Of a stretch of 6,825 nucleotides of DNA, positions 1 to 6,668 are shown in pieces. Below the pieces are notes generated by a model, which saw only the letters and a list, made by a program, of their open reading frames with translations, was not told the DNA's origin and did not search any database. A program made the position numbers and the translations under genes. The DNA comes from Thermoplasmata archaeon. Lineage in GTDB: Archaea > Thermoplasmatota > E2 > UBA202 > JdFR-43. The number at the start of each line of letters is the position of its first letter. The first letter of the stretch is position 1. The stretch is from NCBI GenBank assembly GCA_021162305.1, contig JAGGYX010000088.1:1-6825 (forward strand), written 5' to 3'.

Positions 1-167
1 ACATCGATGGCACACCAAGGCAAACATTTGAAAGCAGCATAGAATGGCAATGGAATGAGTTTTCATTTGGCTACCATACAATCGAAATAAAGGCAATGGA
101 CAAAGCTGGCAATGAGGCAAGAGAAGAAGTGACAGCATTCTTCTTAAATCTTTCCCCCTCTATTTAA
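1..167 (+). CDS. C-terminal end of a secreted Ig-like domain protein (5' truncated by the window)
   Basis: Only the last 54 residues are in the window; the reading frame starts at base 3 and ends at the TAA at 165-167. The visible part reads as the end of a bacterial-Ig/PKD-like beta-sandwich. An Asp-Gly-Thr turn comes first, then a Trp-x-Trp strand (residues 15-17), then the signature FGYHTIEIKAMDKAGN. The pattern G-x-HTI-x-(I/V)-x-A-x-D-x-AGN is common in repeated surface domains of archaea and bacteria. A short hydrophobic strand and a Ser-Pro-Ser-Ile end follow, with no membrane anchor or sorting motif visible. From the family I infer an extracellular or cell-surface protein such as an adhesin, S-layer component or secreted hydrolase with accessory domains. 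The catalytic or main part lies outside the window, so the function cannot be named. The gene converges on the minus-strand gene that ends at 216. Confidence 0.75.
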   Translation, partial: IDGTPRQTFESSIEWQWNEFSFGYHTIEIKAMDKAGNEAREEVTAFFLNLSPSI

Positions 168-215
168 TTTTGTTTCAGTAGATACCTGATTCTGTCCAAG
201 TTATCCTAAAAATGT
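168..215. other. Convergent intergenic gap, possible T-rich terminators
   Basis: This 48-nt gap separates two converging genes. Directly after the plus-strand stop there is a short T-rich run (168-176). On the minus strand a run of five T (about 207-211) follows the stop of the gene ending at 216. Archaeal terminators are often simple oligo-T tracts without a stem, so both are possible, but neither run is long. Confidence 0.25.
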
Positions 216-695
216 TTAATCAAATCTAATTCCTATTACGGCTCCAGCATATCCAAGAACAATGAAAAGCGGTAGAGGAGGAATATAAATAGGAACCCCT
301 ACAAATGCAATGAATATTGCAATATTCACGGTGTGACTCCATTCACCTTGCAATCCCTGTGTAGTAAGAGCAGTTACAGGAAAAGAAATTAACATCGGAC
401 TTAATGGAATGAATGGGGGAAATAATATGCCTGCTCCTATTCCAATAACCTTGCACATCGTATTCATATAAATGCTATCTCCACCATATTTTTCTTCTAA
501 AAATTTGATAAAATCTTTTATTTTTTCACCAGTAATTCCTTCTTTCTGAATTTCTTTCAACTTATTGGTTATTATATCAATATTTTCATTTTCTGAAGAT
601 GCTTTATTAGCAATTGTTTTTGAAGGATTCACAAAAGTTAAACACATGGATAAAAGAATGGCATATACAAGAAATTTTTTTATGATTTTATCCAT
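216..695 (-). CDS. Small signal-peptide/membrane protein, compact relative of the 273-aa protein at 5828-6649
   Basis: I cannot assign a function to this 159-aa protein. Residues 1-6 are basic, 7-22 form a hydrophobic signal or anchor segment, and 30-70 are a charged, probably helical stretch. Residues 83-112 and 123-157 are strongly hydrophobic and rich in Gly, Pro and Ile, so the C-terminal half probably sits in the membrane. Several spots recall the larger protein at 5828-6649. These are an N-T-M-C motif (78-81) against N-A-M-C there, T-x-GL-x-G (112-116), and a GEW...IA..I.F.GV.I pattern (117-136) that pairs with GEF...IA..I.F.GV.I. The ATG at 695 is chosen because a hydrophobic leader follows at once and a TATA-like box lies 25-32 nt upstream. 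The gene follows the operon's last glycosyltransferase after 53 nt and appears to have its own promoter. Its homology to the larger protein is my inference from motif order. Confidence 0.7.
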   Translation of the reverse strand: MDKIIKKFLVYAILLSMCLTFVNPSKTIANKASSENENIDIITNKLKEIQKEGITGEKIKDFIKFLEEKYGGDSIYMNTMCKVIGIGAGILFPPFIPLSPMLISFPVTALTTQGLQGEWSHTVNIAIFIAFVGVPIYIPPLPLFIVLGYAGAVIGIRFD

Positions 696-719
696 AATTT
701 TAAATTATGACTCCTATAA

Positions 720-727
720 GTATTTAA
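720..727 (-). promoter_or_regulatory. Candidate archaeal TATA box for the 159-aa gene
   Basis: On the minus strand the sequence GTTAAATACTTATA includes TTAAATAC at 727-720, which is 32 to 25 nt before the ATG at 695. That distance would place the transcription start at or next to the ATG, as in leaderless archaeal mRNAs. A GGAG exists about 14 nt before the start, which is too far for a normal ribosome binding site. Confidence 0.45.
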
Positions 728-748
728 CTATCATGAAAATTAAATTTC

Positions 749-1900
749 TCAATATATTGAAATAAAATAATTCATTTTATCCTCAAAGATTCTTGCCTGT
801 TTTTGGATTACTTCTTCAGCTTCATTCCATTCCATATCTTTAACTTCATTAAAATAAGTTATGAAACGGAGAAGCCACAATATTTTTAATGCATCTATAG
901 CAGACTTATCATCAGCAATTTTATAATACTTTGCAAAATTATAAACGATTTCTGCCCATGTTTCAGCATCTATATTCATATTACTTTCTAAGTCTCTTAT
1001 AATTTTCTGTGGCAGAACTTTATCAATTACATTTTTCATTGATGCATATCCTTTTTCAAAGTATTTCTTCATTTTATCAATATCCACTCTCGTTGGTATT
1101 GGTTTCTGTCCCAGAAAGCTTTTTGTTTTCATTTTGTGCAATCCTTTCCTGTTATTTTTCCAGTAATCTTCGTAATATGAAGCAAGCTCAAACATTTTTC
1201 CTGTAACTTGGCGAAACATTGGAATAAGGAATTGCTCTGGCTTTATATAGTGTGTTGTTGACTCATGTATTTTAAGAGAGAATATTCCCTCTCTTATTTC
1301 CATTTGATTTGCAGCAGCAGATGTAACGATGAAAATATCGATGCCAAAGTCAAGAGGAAAAAGAGGATGCTCAAGCAACATTTCATATAAATTTTTTGAT
1401 AAACCATATTCTCCTGCTATTGGTTGGCGTATATCAAGACCATACACAGCTCTTGTAAAAGGATATACCAGATTGTTTGTTATGATACCATCATATTTAT
1501 CTCTTATATAATATGGAACAACCAAGTCAGCTCTTCCATAAAGAATTGGTGAGATGAATTCACGTACCCATTCTGGCTTTATACTGAGTAAATCACCATC
1601 TATCAAAACAACAGCTTTTGCATTTGCTTCTCTTGCCATCATAAAAATTGTTCTGACTCCTGCTCCTTTTCCTCCTTTTGTTAAATCGTGAGTCACCAAT
1701 TTTTTTATCCCGTTATAGGGTTGAAAAAGATTTGCTAACTCAACCGTTTTATCAGATGAAAAACCATCACTCACGATGATAGTCTTCTCATATTCAGAAA
1801 AATGCTTGTGCAAGCCTTCGCTTACAACATTTAAAACATGCAATATGGTTGCTTCAACATTTTTTGATAATATACCAACAACAATATCCGTCTCATTCAT
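749..1900 (-). CDS. GT-A glycosyltransferase resembling mannosylglycerate/glucosylglycerate synthase
   Basis: This 383-aa enzyme has a GT-A nucleotide-sugar fold. The N-terminus (5-12) is a typical first strand. V-S-D-G (43-46), GKG (77-79) and a DGD metal/nucleotide motif (101-103) follow. Next come RQPIAGEYGLS (158-168), DFGID (184-188) and a late His (H212). The order matches mannosylglycerate synthase of the Rhodothermus marinus type, which has GKG, DAD, EQPLGGE, DWGID and a metal-binding His. The helical C-terminus (about 310-370) also matches that enzyme, with W-A-x-x-Y and later LW-x-x-R-x-x-x-Y. Such enzymes transfer Man or Glc from NDP-sugar to glycerate, and relatives extend glucosylglycerate. 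Its ATG overlaps the gpgS stop by 8 nt, so translation is probably coupled. I infer that it acts in the same glycosylglycerate pathway, either adding a second hexose to glucosylglycerate or making a hexosylglycerate directly. Donor and acceptor cannot be read from sequence. A plain GT2 glycan or lipid transferase is the alternative. Confidence 0.8.
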   Translation of the reverse strand: MNETDIVVGILSKNVEATILHVLNVVSEGLHKHFSEYEKTIIVSDGFSSDKTVELANLFQPYNGIKKLVTHDLTKGGKGAGVRTIFMMAREANAKAVVLIDGDLLSIKPEWVREFISPILYGRADLVVPYYIRDKYDGIITNNLVYPFTRAVYGLDIRQPIAGEYGLSKNLYEMLLEHPLFPLDFGIDIFIVTSAAANQMEIREGIFSLKIHESTTHYIKPEQFLIPMFRQVTGKMFELASYYEDYWKNNRKGLHKMKTKSFLGQKPIPTRVDIDKMKKYFEKGYASMKNVIDKVLPQKIIRDLESNMNIDAETWAEIVYNFAKYYKIADDKSAIDALKILWLLRFITYFNEVKDMEWNEAEEVIQKQARIFEDKMNYFISIY

Positions 1901-3086
1901 TCTCTTTCACCACTATATCAAACAATTCCTCTCTTATCCTTTTCTTTGCAGATATGGTTCGCAACCAATCTGGCAACCTTGCTTCTATGGGCTTATTCAG
2001 ATATTCTTTTCCAGCTTCAAACATGTGTTTGCTGAATCTCTCAACCACGCTTTCCTCTAAATGGCGGTCATATTTGAATGAGTTGAATACTGCATCTGCA
2101 TGATATTGTCTTATGCACTCTCTTGCCGCCCTTCCATACATTACTTTAAGAGAAAGAAGAAACGGCTCAGAAATTTGAATGTGGTCTTCTTCTGTCAGGA
2201 CGCGGAGCAATGTTTTGAAAATATCTCTTACCATTTTTATCAATCCATCCCTGCTTATTTCCTGATGCTTATGCTCATAAATGCCCAAATCTACCTGACA
2301 AATTCTCTTCCTTGCAACATTTCTATATATCTCAGCTAACATTCCAACTTCTATTCCCCAGTCACCAGGCACATCGACATCGATGGCAACATCTGTTGTC
2401 ATTGCAAATTCTCCAGCTAAGGGGTAGCGAAAAGCCCTCAAAAAATTCAGGAATCGAGGCTCATAGCCTATTTCATCTACCAGAGCTTTCAGCAGGGGAT
2501 GTAAAAACAGGCGAAAAACTCTTCCATAAATAATTCTTTTCTCTGCATTTATTCTCGCGTAATATCCCTTGCTAAATTTAAAATCCAGTTTTGGTTCCAG
2601 AATCGGAAAAAATAATTTTGCAGGTACCAAATGATTATAGGTCTGAACATCTGCATCATGCAATGCCATGGCATATGAATCGAGGCTTGCCACTCCAAAA
2701 GCTATCCATACATCCCTGCCTTTTCCCCTATATTTCAAAACATTTATTCCTTCTTGCTTCAGTTCTTCAAGCAATTTGGTTATCCTCTTTCCATTGCACC
2801 ATATGACATAGTGTTTTGTTTCAAGCTGCGAAAAAAATTTTTTTACTTCTTCAAACTGCCTTTCATTTTCTGCGGAAAGAGGTATGAATACTTTATCAAC
2901 ATAATCACACTTGTTAAGCTCCCTTAAAATATTCTTAATTGCTTTGTTTCTCAACTCACTGTAGAGCATGGGCATTATAATTGAGATTGGTCGGCTGGCG
3001 GCGGCTTCCCTCACATTGTTTATTAAATCCTCCTCATCTATTTTTATTTCATGAAGTGTTGTAACTTCTTCCTGCTTTATATCCAT
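1893..3086 (-). CDS. gpgS: Glucosyl-3-phosphoglycerate synthase (GT81)
   Basis: This 397-aa cytosolic enzyme belongs to the GT81 family, which transfers glucose from an NDP-glucose to 3-phosphoglycerate to form glucosyl-3-phosphoglycerate, the first step to glucosylglycerate. After a charged N-terminal stretch (1-30), the GT-A core starts at RPISIIMP (32-39). GKG at 121-123, HDAD at 143-146 (metal/nucleotide site) and RIIYGRVFR (184-192) follow. YPLAGEFAMT (221-230), DWGIEVGML (242-250) and QVDLGIYEHKHQ (264-275) complete the set. The block order and the WGIEVG plus V-x-LG-x-x-EH signatures match mycobacterial and archaeal GpgS. Full length is visible, with a helical C-terminus (about 280-390). 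The ATG at 3086 lies 3 nt after the phosphatase stop, and the gene's TGA overlaps the next gene's ATG (ATGAATGA). No separate promoter is visible, so it should be co-transcribed with pyrG. Donor preference (UDP, GDP or ADP) is unknown. Confidence 0.88.
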   Translation of the reverse strand: MDIKQEEVTTLHEIKIDEEDLINNVREAAASRPISIIMPMLYSELRNKAIKNILRELNKCDYVDKVFIPLSAENERQFEEVKKFFSQLETKHYVIWCNGKRITKLLEELKQEGINVLKYRGKGRDVWIAFGVASLDSYAMALHDADVQTYNHLVPAKLFFPILEPKLDFKFSKGYYARINAEKRIIYGRVFRLFLHPLLKALVDEIGYEPRFLNFLRAFRYPLAGEFAMTTDVAIDVDVPGDWGIEVGMLAEIYRNVARKRICQVDLGIYEHKHQEISRDGLIKMVRDIFKTLLRVLTEEDHIQISEPFLLSLKVMYGRAARECIRQYHADAVFNSFKYDRHLEESVVERFSKHMFEAGKEYLNKPIEARLPDWLRTISAKKRIREELFDIVVKENE

Positions 3087-3089
3087 GAT

Positions 3090-3737
3090 TTACACGCTGT
3101 CGATGTATTTTAATATTTCTATCAAATCATTTATGCAAACATCTGCAACTTCCTTGATTTCATTACTTCCATTGAAGGCGATACCAAGTCCAGCTTCTTT
3201 AAGCATGCAAGCATCGCCAACGCTATCTCCAATTGCAACTGTTTCCCCCTTTTCAATGTTAAGCTTCATGCACAAATTTTCCATAACTTCTTTCTTACAG
3301 ATTGAATGTTGCCTGCACCTCTCAAATTTTTTCACTGGATTTTTATTATGCAAGATTATCTCACCTGTTATATGTTCATCTTTCATCACAAGCTTGTTTG
3401 AAAATGCATAATCAATGGAGAGCCTTTTTTTTAAATCCAAGGCGGCAATATGATAGCTATCCGTTATTATTGCTGTTTTTATATCCTTTTCCCTTAATCT
3501 TTCAACGACAATTTCAGCATTTTTATTTAATGGAATTTCTCGGAACATTTTCAAAAATTCTTTTTCTGTCATACATTTAAGCAATTTTGCAATTGCTATG
3601 CTCTTTTTATACGCTTCTTTCCTGCTATTCATTATTTCAACAAGTTTATCCATAAAGCCTTTTTCTTCTGCTATTTTAAATATTGTTCTTCCATTCAGCA
3701 ATGTTCCATCCATATCAAATATTACAAGCTTATACAT
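3090..3737 (-). CDS. HAD phosphatase of the SerB-like class, probable glucosyl-3-phosphoglycerate phosphatase
   Basis: This 215-aa protein has all four HAD motifs. Motif I is FDMDGTL (nucleophile D8, acid/base D10). Motif II lies in IITDS (90-94). Motif III is a lysine at 148/149. Motif IV is GDSVGD (170-175). Overall it aligns with archaeal phosphoserine phosphatase (SerB, type IB cap), including a shared YAF-N-L-V-KD-TG stretch around 110-125. Features that mark true SerB are changed, however. The glutamate after motif I that contacts the substrate amino group is R17, the phosphate-binding SGG is TDS, and GDGAND is GDSVGD. With gpgS 3 nt downstream, I infer that the substrate is glucosyl-3-phosphoglycerate and the product glucosylglycerate. 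Phosphoserine or another phosphomonoester remains possible. I chose the ATG at 3737, which overlaps the pyrG stop by 8 nt. A TTG three codons earlier would add only Met-Lys-Lys before it. Confidence 0.8.
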   Translation of the reverse strand: MYKLVIFDMDGTLLNGRTIFKIAEEKGFMDKLVEIMNSRKEAYKKSIAIAKLLKCMTEKEFLKMFREIPLNKNAEIVVERLREKDIKTAIITDSYHIAALDLKKRLSIDYAFSNKLVMKDEHITGEIILHNKNPVKKFERCRQHSICKKEVMENLCMKLNIEKGETVAIGDSVGDACMLKEAGLGIAFNGSNEIKEVADVCINDLIEILKYIDSV

Positions 3738-5325
3738 TTTTTTCAACTGCTGCCTTTACAAGCCCATAGAATAATGGAGCTGGTTTTAGAGGACGAGACT
3801 TAAATTCAGGATGAAACTGAGATGCGATGAAATATGGATGGTCTGGTAGCTCTAAAATTTCCATTCTTATTTTATCTTTTGCTATGCCAGAAAAGACAAG
3901 CCCATGCTTTTCAAGCATTTCAACATATTCAGGATTGACTTCATAGCGGTGGCGGTGTCTTTCCATTATTTCCTTTTTTCCATAGAGCCTGTGAGCAAGG
4001 CTTCCTTCTTTTATAACGACTGGCTGCGCTCCAAGTCGCATTGTTCCTCCAAGCTTGTCAACATCATACTGCTCTGGAAGAATTGTTATAATTGGATGCT
4101 CTGTTGACGGCTCAATTTCTGTTGTATGGCATCTCAGCCCTAAAACATGCCTGCCATACTCAACGACAGCAAGCTGGAAGCCAAAGCATATGCCCAGAAA
4201 CGGTTTCTTTGTATCTCTCGCAAATTTTATCGCAGCTATTTTTCCTTCTGCCCCCCTGCTCCCGAAGCCGCCAGGCACAAGAATGGCATCAACACTTTCA
4301 AGCATTTTTGTGCCCTGGCTCTCAATATCCTCTGCTTCAATCCATACAACTCTCACCTTCGTATCAAGCTCTGCTCCAGCGTGGCGGAAAGCTTCGAGTA
4401 TGCTGAGATAGGAATCGCCTAAGGCGGTATATTTTCCGACGAGAGCTATGCTTACTTCATTTTTTGCATTTTTAAGCTTGCTTACAAAGCTTTGCCATGC
4501 TTCCATTTCTCCATTTTTTCTTGCAAGATTGAGTCTTTCCAATATAAAATCTGGCAATCCCTGCTTTTCTAAAACAAGAGGCAATTCATATATACATTCT
4601 ACATCTGGAGATGAAAATACTGCTTCGACAGGAACATTGCAGAATAGTGAGATTTTTTCTTTCGTTTCCCTTTTTAATGGCTCTTTGCATCTTCCAACTA
4701 TGGCATCTGGATCTATTCCAATGGCTCTAAGCTCTTTAACGCTGTGTTGCGTAGGCTTTGTTTTTTGCTCTCCAACAACGCTTACAATTGGAATAAGCGT
4801 TGTATGAATAAAAACAACATTTTCGTGTCCTTCTTCCAAATGCAGCTGACGGACAGCCTCCAAAAAGGGCATCGATTCTATGTCTCCAACTGTCCCTCCT
4901 ATTTCAATCACACACACGTCTACATTGCTCTCTGTTGCAACTCTTCTAATCCATTCTTTTATCTCGTTGGTTATATGGGGGACAATCTGAACAGTTTTAC
5001 CAAGATAGTCGCCTCGCCTTTCCTTTTCAATAACATTTTTGTAAACCTTGCCTGTCGTAATGTTATTGTCGCGATGCAAATTTATATCCAGAAAACGCTC
5101 ATAATTTCCTAAATCTAAATCAACTTCTCCCCCATCTTCAAGAACAAAAACTTCTCCATGTTGAAAAGGATTCATGGTGCCAGCATCACAATTGAGGTAT
5201 GGGTCAATTTTTATTGCTGTCACTTTGTAGCCTTTGCTTTTCAAAAGAAAACCAATCGAAGAAGCAACAACTCCCTTTCCCAACCCAGATAAAACTCCAC
5301 CTGTGACAACAATATACTTCGGCAT
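3730..5325 (-). CDS. pyrG: CTP synthase (glutamine-hydrolysing)
   Basis: This 531-aa cytosolic enzyme aminates UTP to CTP using ATP and glutamine. The synthetase domain (1 to about 270) has the P-loop [10 protein letters not shown] (9-18), the Mg/ATP region with D-A-G-T-M-N-P (47-53), the [11 protein letters not shown] motif (141-151) and KTKPTQ (188-193), which contacts UTP/CTP. The glutaminase domain (about 290-531) has GGFGSRG (352-358), the nucleophile C380 in GICFGFQ, and the H505/E507 pair in FHPEFKSRP. All catalytic residues are present and the length is normal. The frame stays open for 40 codons further upstream, but the family begins about eight residues before the P-loop glycines. 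The ATG at 5325 gives exactly that, and a TATA-like box sits 26-33 nt before it. I therefore reject the ATG at 5445. It is the first gene of the operon; pyrG stop and phosphatase start overlap. Confidence 0.97.
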   Translation of the reverse strand: MPKYIVVTGGVLSGLGKGVVASSIGFLLKSKGYKVTAIKIDPYLNCDAGTMNPFQHGEVFVLEDGGEVDLDLGNYERFLDINLHRDNNITTGKVYKNVIEKERRGDYLGKTVQIVPHITNEIKEWIRRVATESNVDVCVIEIGGTVGDIESMPFLEAVRQLHLEEGHENVVFIHTTLIPIVSVVGEQKTKPTQHSVKELRAIGIDPDAIVGRCKEPLKRETKEKISLFCNVPVEAVFSSPDVECIYELPLVLEKQGLPDFILERLNLARKNGEMEAWQSFVSKLKNAKNEVSIALVGKYTALGDSYLSILEAFRHAGAELDTKVRVVWIEAEDIESQGTKMLESVDAILVPGGFGSRGAEGKIAAIKFARDTKKPFLGICFGFQLAVVEYGRHVLGLRCHTTEIEPSTEHPIITILPEQYDVDKLGGTMRLGAQPVVIKEGSLAHRLYGKKEIMERHRHRYEVNPEYVEMLEKHGLVFSGIAKDKIRMEILELPDHPYFIASQFHPEFKSRPLKPAPLFYGLVKAAVEKNV

Positions 5326-5350
5326 AAAATATAATGGCAAAGAGAATAAA

Positions 5351-5358
5351 AAATTTAT
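5351..5358 (-). promoter_or_regulatory. pyrG: Candidate archaeal TATA box for the pyrG operon
   Basis: The minus strand reads CATAAATTTTTTATTC, with ATAAATTT at 5358-5351, 33 to 26 nt before the pyrG ATG. This spacing predicts a transcription start at or beside the ATG. No purine-rich ribosome binding site precedes the ATG, which fits a leaderless message. Confidence 0.5.
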
Positions 5359-5359
5359 G

Positions 5360-5375
5360 TTGCAGGATTGCAGGA
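5360..5375. repeat. Perfect tandem octamer (TTGCAGGA x2) next to the pyrG TATA box
   Basis: The plus strand carries TTGCAGGA twice in direct succession. It lies immediately upstream, in the pyrG sense, of the TATA-like box, where the TFB recognition element and upstream operators are found in archaea. It may be a regulator or TFB contact site, or chance. Only two units are present. Confidence 0.5.
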
Positions 5376-5448
5376 ACTTAAGCTCACACAGTTCATCTAA
5401 ATAATCTTTGGCATTTAGGGCATAAGCTTTTGCTATATTCATCATCTA

Positions 5449-5831
5449 TTAATCTTTTCTCTCTTCCGCTATACAAAAGGGGATGAATATGGTTAACGGG
5501 ATAAGCCATCTATGATATAAACACATTGCATTTATTTCCCATCCATTTTGTTGGAAGAATCTTGCCATAGCATACAATTTCTTCATTTCCATGCTATTCT
5601 TTTGTTTCATGAGATATTTTCCAGTAATAAGATCCTTTACTTCTTTTATGCTCATGCCCCAAGCAATCCATTGTTTTTTCAGTACACATAAAAATGAATC
5701 TATGATTGCATTTGCTTTAGCTCTTTCCATGAAAGATGCATTTTTGCTATGCAACACGGCAATTGCTTTTCCTGTTTCATTTGCCATATGCATTAATTTC
5801 ATCGCTTTATTGTGAATGCTGTTTTATTCAT
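5449..5831 (-). pseudogene. Truncated, frameshifted tandem copy of the 273-aa membrane protein gene
   Basis: An open stretch of 117 codons (ATG at 5802, TAA at 5449-5451) matches residues 61-154 of the neighbouring 273-aa protein without gaps. By hand I count about 55 identities in 94, with NASFMER, LITGKYL and KQKNSME best kept. It lacks a signal peptide of its own. Just upstream a second ATG (5831) reads Met-Asn-Lys-Thr-Ala-Phe-Thr, echoing the MNKITFTF start of the full gene, and then hits a TGA after 10 codons. The signal peptide and the following segment are therefore mostly deleted, and a 4-nt deletion near 5805 puts the relic start out of frame. Past the shared N-A-M-C motif the copy ends after 23 more residues and lacks the last membrane segments. 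A decayed duplicate is the simplest reading. A short cytosolic product from the ATG at 5802 cannot be excluded, since the frame is still open. Confidence 0.75.
5520..5810 (-). repeat. Imperfect direct repeat, degraded copy
   Basis: This 291-nt block aligns with 6187-6481 (295 nt). The 4-nt length difference is explained by one deletion at its upstream end, which is the frameshift in the truncated copy. Long shared runs include the segments coding for NASFMER and LITGKYL. Confidence 0.75.
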
Positions 5832-6649
5832 GTTTTCTTAAAGGTGGTTAATAAAGTAAAGCCCATGCTTACTAAGAAAATGACTACTCCTGTAAAGCCT
5901 ATTGTAAATGCAATAACCTTTCCTTCCTTAAATTCTCCAGTTGTTTTCTTTCCAAATAAGCCTATAGTATCTACAATGGCGTGTTTATAAGGCATCCCTG
6001 CAGGACGCACAATCCAGTAACCAACCGTTGTAGGATGAGGAATACAATCCAGCAACAAAATTGGAAAAAGAATAAGGAGGGCAATTATTATAGGTATTAG
6101 TTCTGAGGAATAATCAATAAAAGCTAGCAAAGACGGAATTAAATTCCATGGAAAAATATCTGTTATAGCTCCAAATGCTGTAAAATAACACATTGCATTT
6201 ACCTGCCAACCATTTTGATTCAATAATTTTAAAATAAACATAATTTTTCTTGCTTCCATGCTATTCTTTTGTTTTTGTAAATATTTTCCAGTGATAAGTT
6301 CCTTTGCTTCTTTTATTGTTAAGTTTCCAAGCAATCCATTTTTCTTCAATTCATATAGAAGTGAGTCAATGATTTCGTTTGCTCTTATTCTTTCCATAAA
6401 AGATGCATTTTTACTGTGTAGTATTTCCATTGCTTCTTTTGCTTCATATGCCATTTTTTGCAATTTCATTGCTTCATTTATCGGCAACTCTTTTCTTATT
6501 TCTTTTATTCCCTGCAGTGTATATATTCTCACTGGAACTTCCATTGTTTTAGTTTCATTTTCTTTTGTTGCTATTGAATTTCCAATTGGGATAGAAGAGG
6601 CGAGAAGGAGAATTGTTATTGCAATGAATGTGAATGTGATTTTATTCAT
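5828..6649 (-). CDS. Secreted/membrane protein of unknown function with signal peptide, helical domain and C-terminal membrane segments
   Basis: I do not recognise this family. The 273-aa protein has a signal peptide at about 1-27 (hydrophobic 7-20). A charged, Met-rich, probably helical region follows at 45-150 (NASFMER 81-87, LITGKYL 118-124, KQKNSME 126-132), then an N-A-M-C motif (151-154). Residues 183-201 form a strong hydrophobic segment. After it come HPTTVGYW (205-212), T-I-G-L-F-G (228-233) and a final hydrophobic segment (246-268) starting in GFTGV. The helical part probably faces outside, anchored by the C-terminus. The frame is open upstream to the window edge, and ATGs exist at 6814 (as TTG) and 6685. 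I choose the ATG at 6649 because the signal peptide begins there, the broken duplicate starts with the same MNK, and a TATA-like box at 6669-6677 would lie inside any longer form. Its TGA overlaps the relic ATG of the duplicate. Confidence 0.75.
   Translation of the reverse strand: MNKITFTFIAITILLLASSIPIGNSIATKENETKTMEVPVRIYTLQGIKEIRKELPINEAMKLQKMAYEAKEAMEILHSKNASFMERIRANEIIDSLLYELKKNGLLGNLTIKEAKELITGKYLQKQKNSMEARKIMFILKLLNQNGWQVNAMCYFTAFGAITDIFPWNLIPSLLAFIDYSSELIPIIIALLILFPILLLDCIPHPTTVGYWIVRPAGMPYKHAIVDTIGLFGKKTTGEFKEGKVIAFTIGFTGVVIFLVSMGFTLLTTFKKT
6187..6481 (-). repeat. Imperfect direct repeat, intact copy inside the 273-aa gene
   Basis: This is the partner of 5520-5810 and codes for about residues 57-153 of the intact protein. 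The similarity stops on both sides at the points where the shortened copy has lost the signal-peptide region and the C-terminal membrane part. Confidence 0.75.
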
Positions 6650-6668
6650 GTTGTTATATCTCCTGTTT

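Noticed and set aside
630..650. A possible lipoprotein cysteine in the leader of the 159-aa protein (L-L-S-M-C)
   Set aside because: Met before the Cys does not fit the lipobox, which needs a small residue there, and hydrophobic residues continue past it.
3738..3746. A TTG start for the phosphatase at 3746
   Set aside because: The ATG at 3737 is a stronger start, gives a normal distance to HAD motif I, and overlaps the pyrG stop in the same way as the gpgS/glycosyltransferase pair.
4055..5112. Several plus-strand open frames of 90-120 codons opposite pyrG
   Set aside because: They lie entirely antisense to a complete, conserved gene and encode low-complexity Ser/Phe/Leu-rich peptides typical of shadow frames.
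5326..5445. A 40-residue N-terminal extension of CTP synthase in the open frame upstream of 5325
   Set aside because: PyrG proteins start a few residues before the P-loop, which the ATG at 5325 gives. The extension contains the TATA-like box and the octamer repeat and has no known domain.
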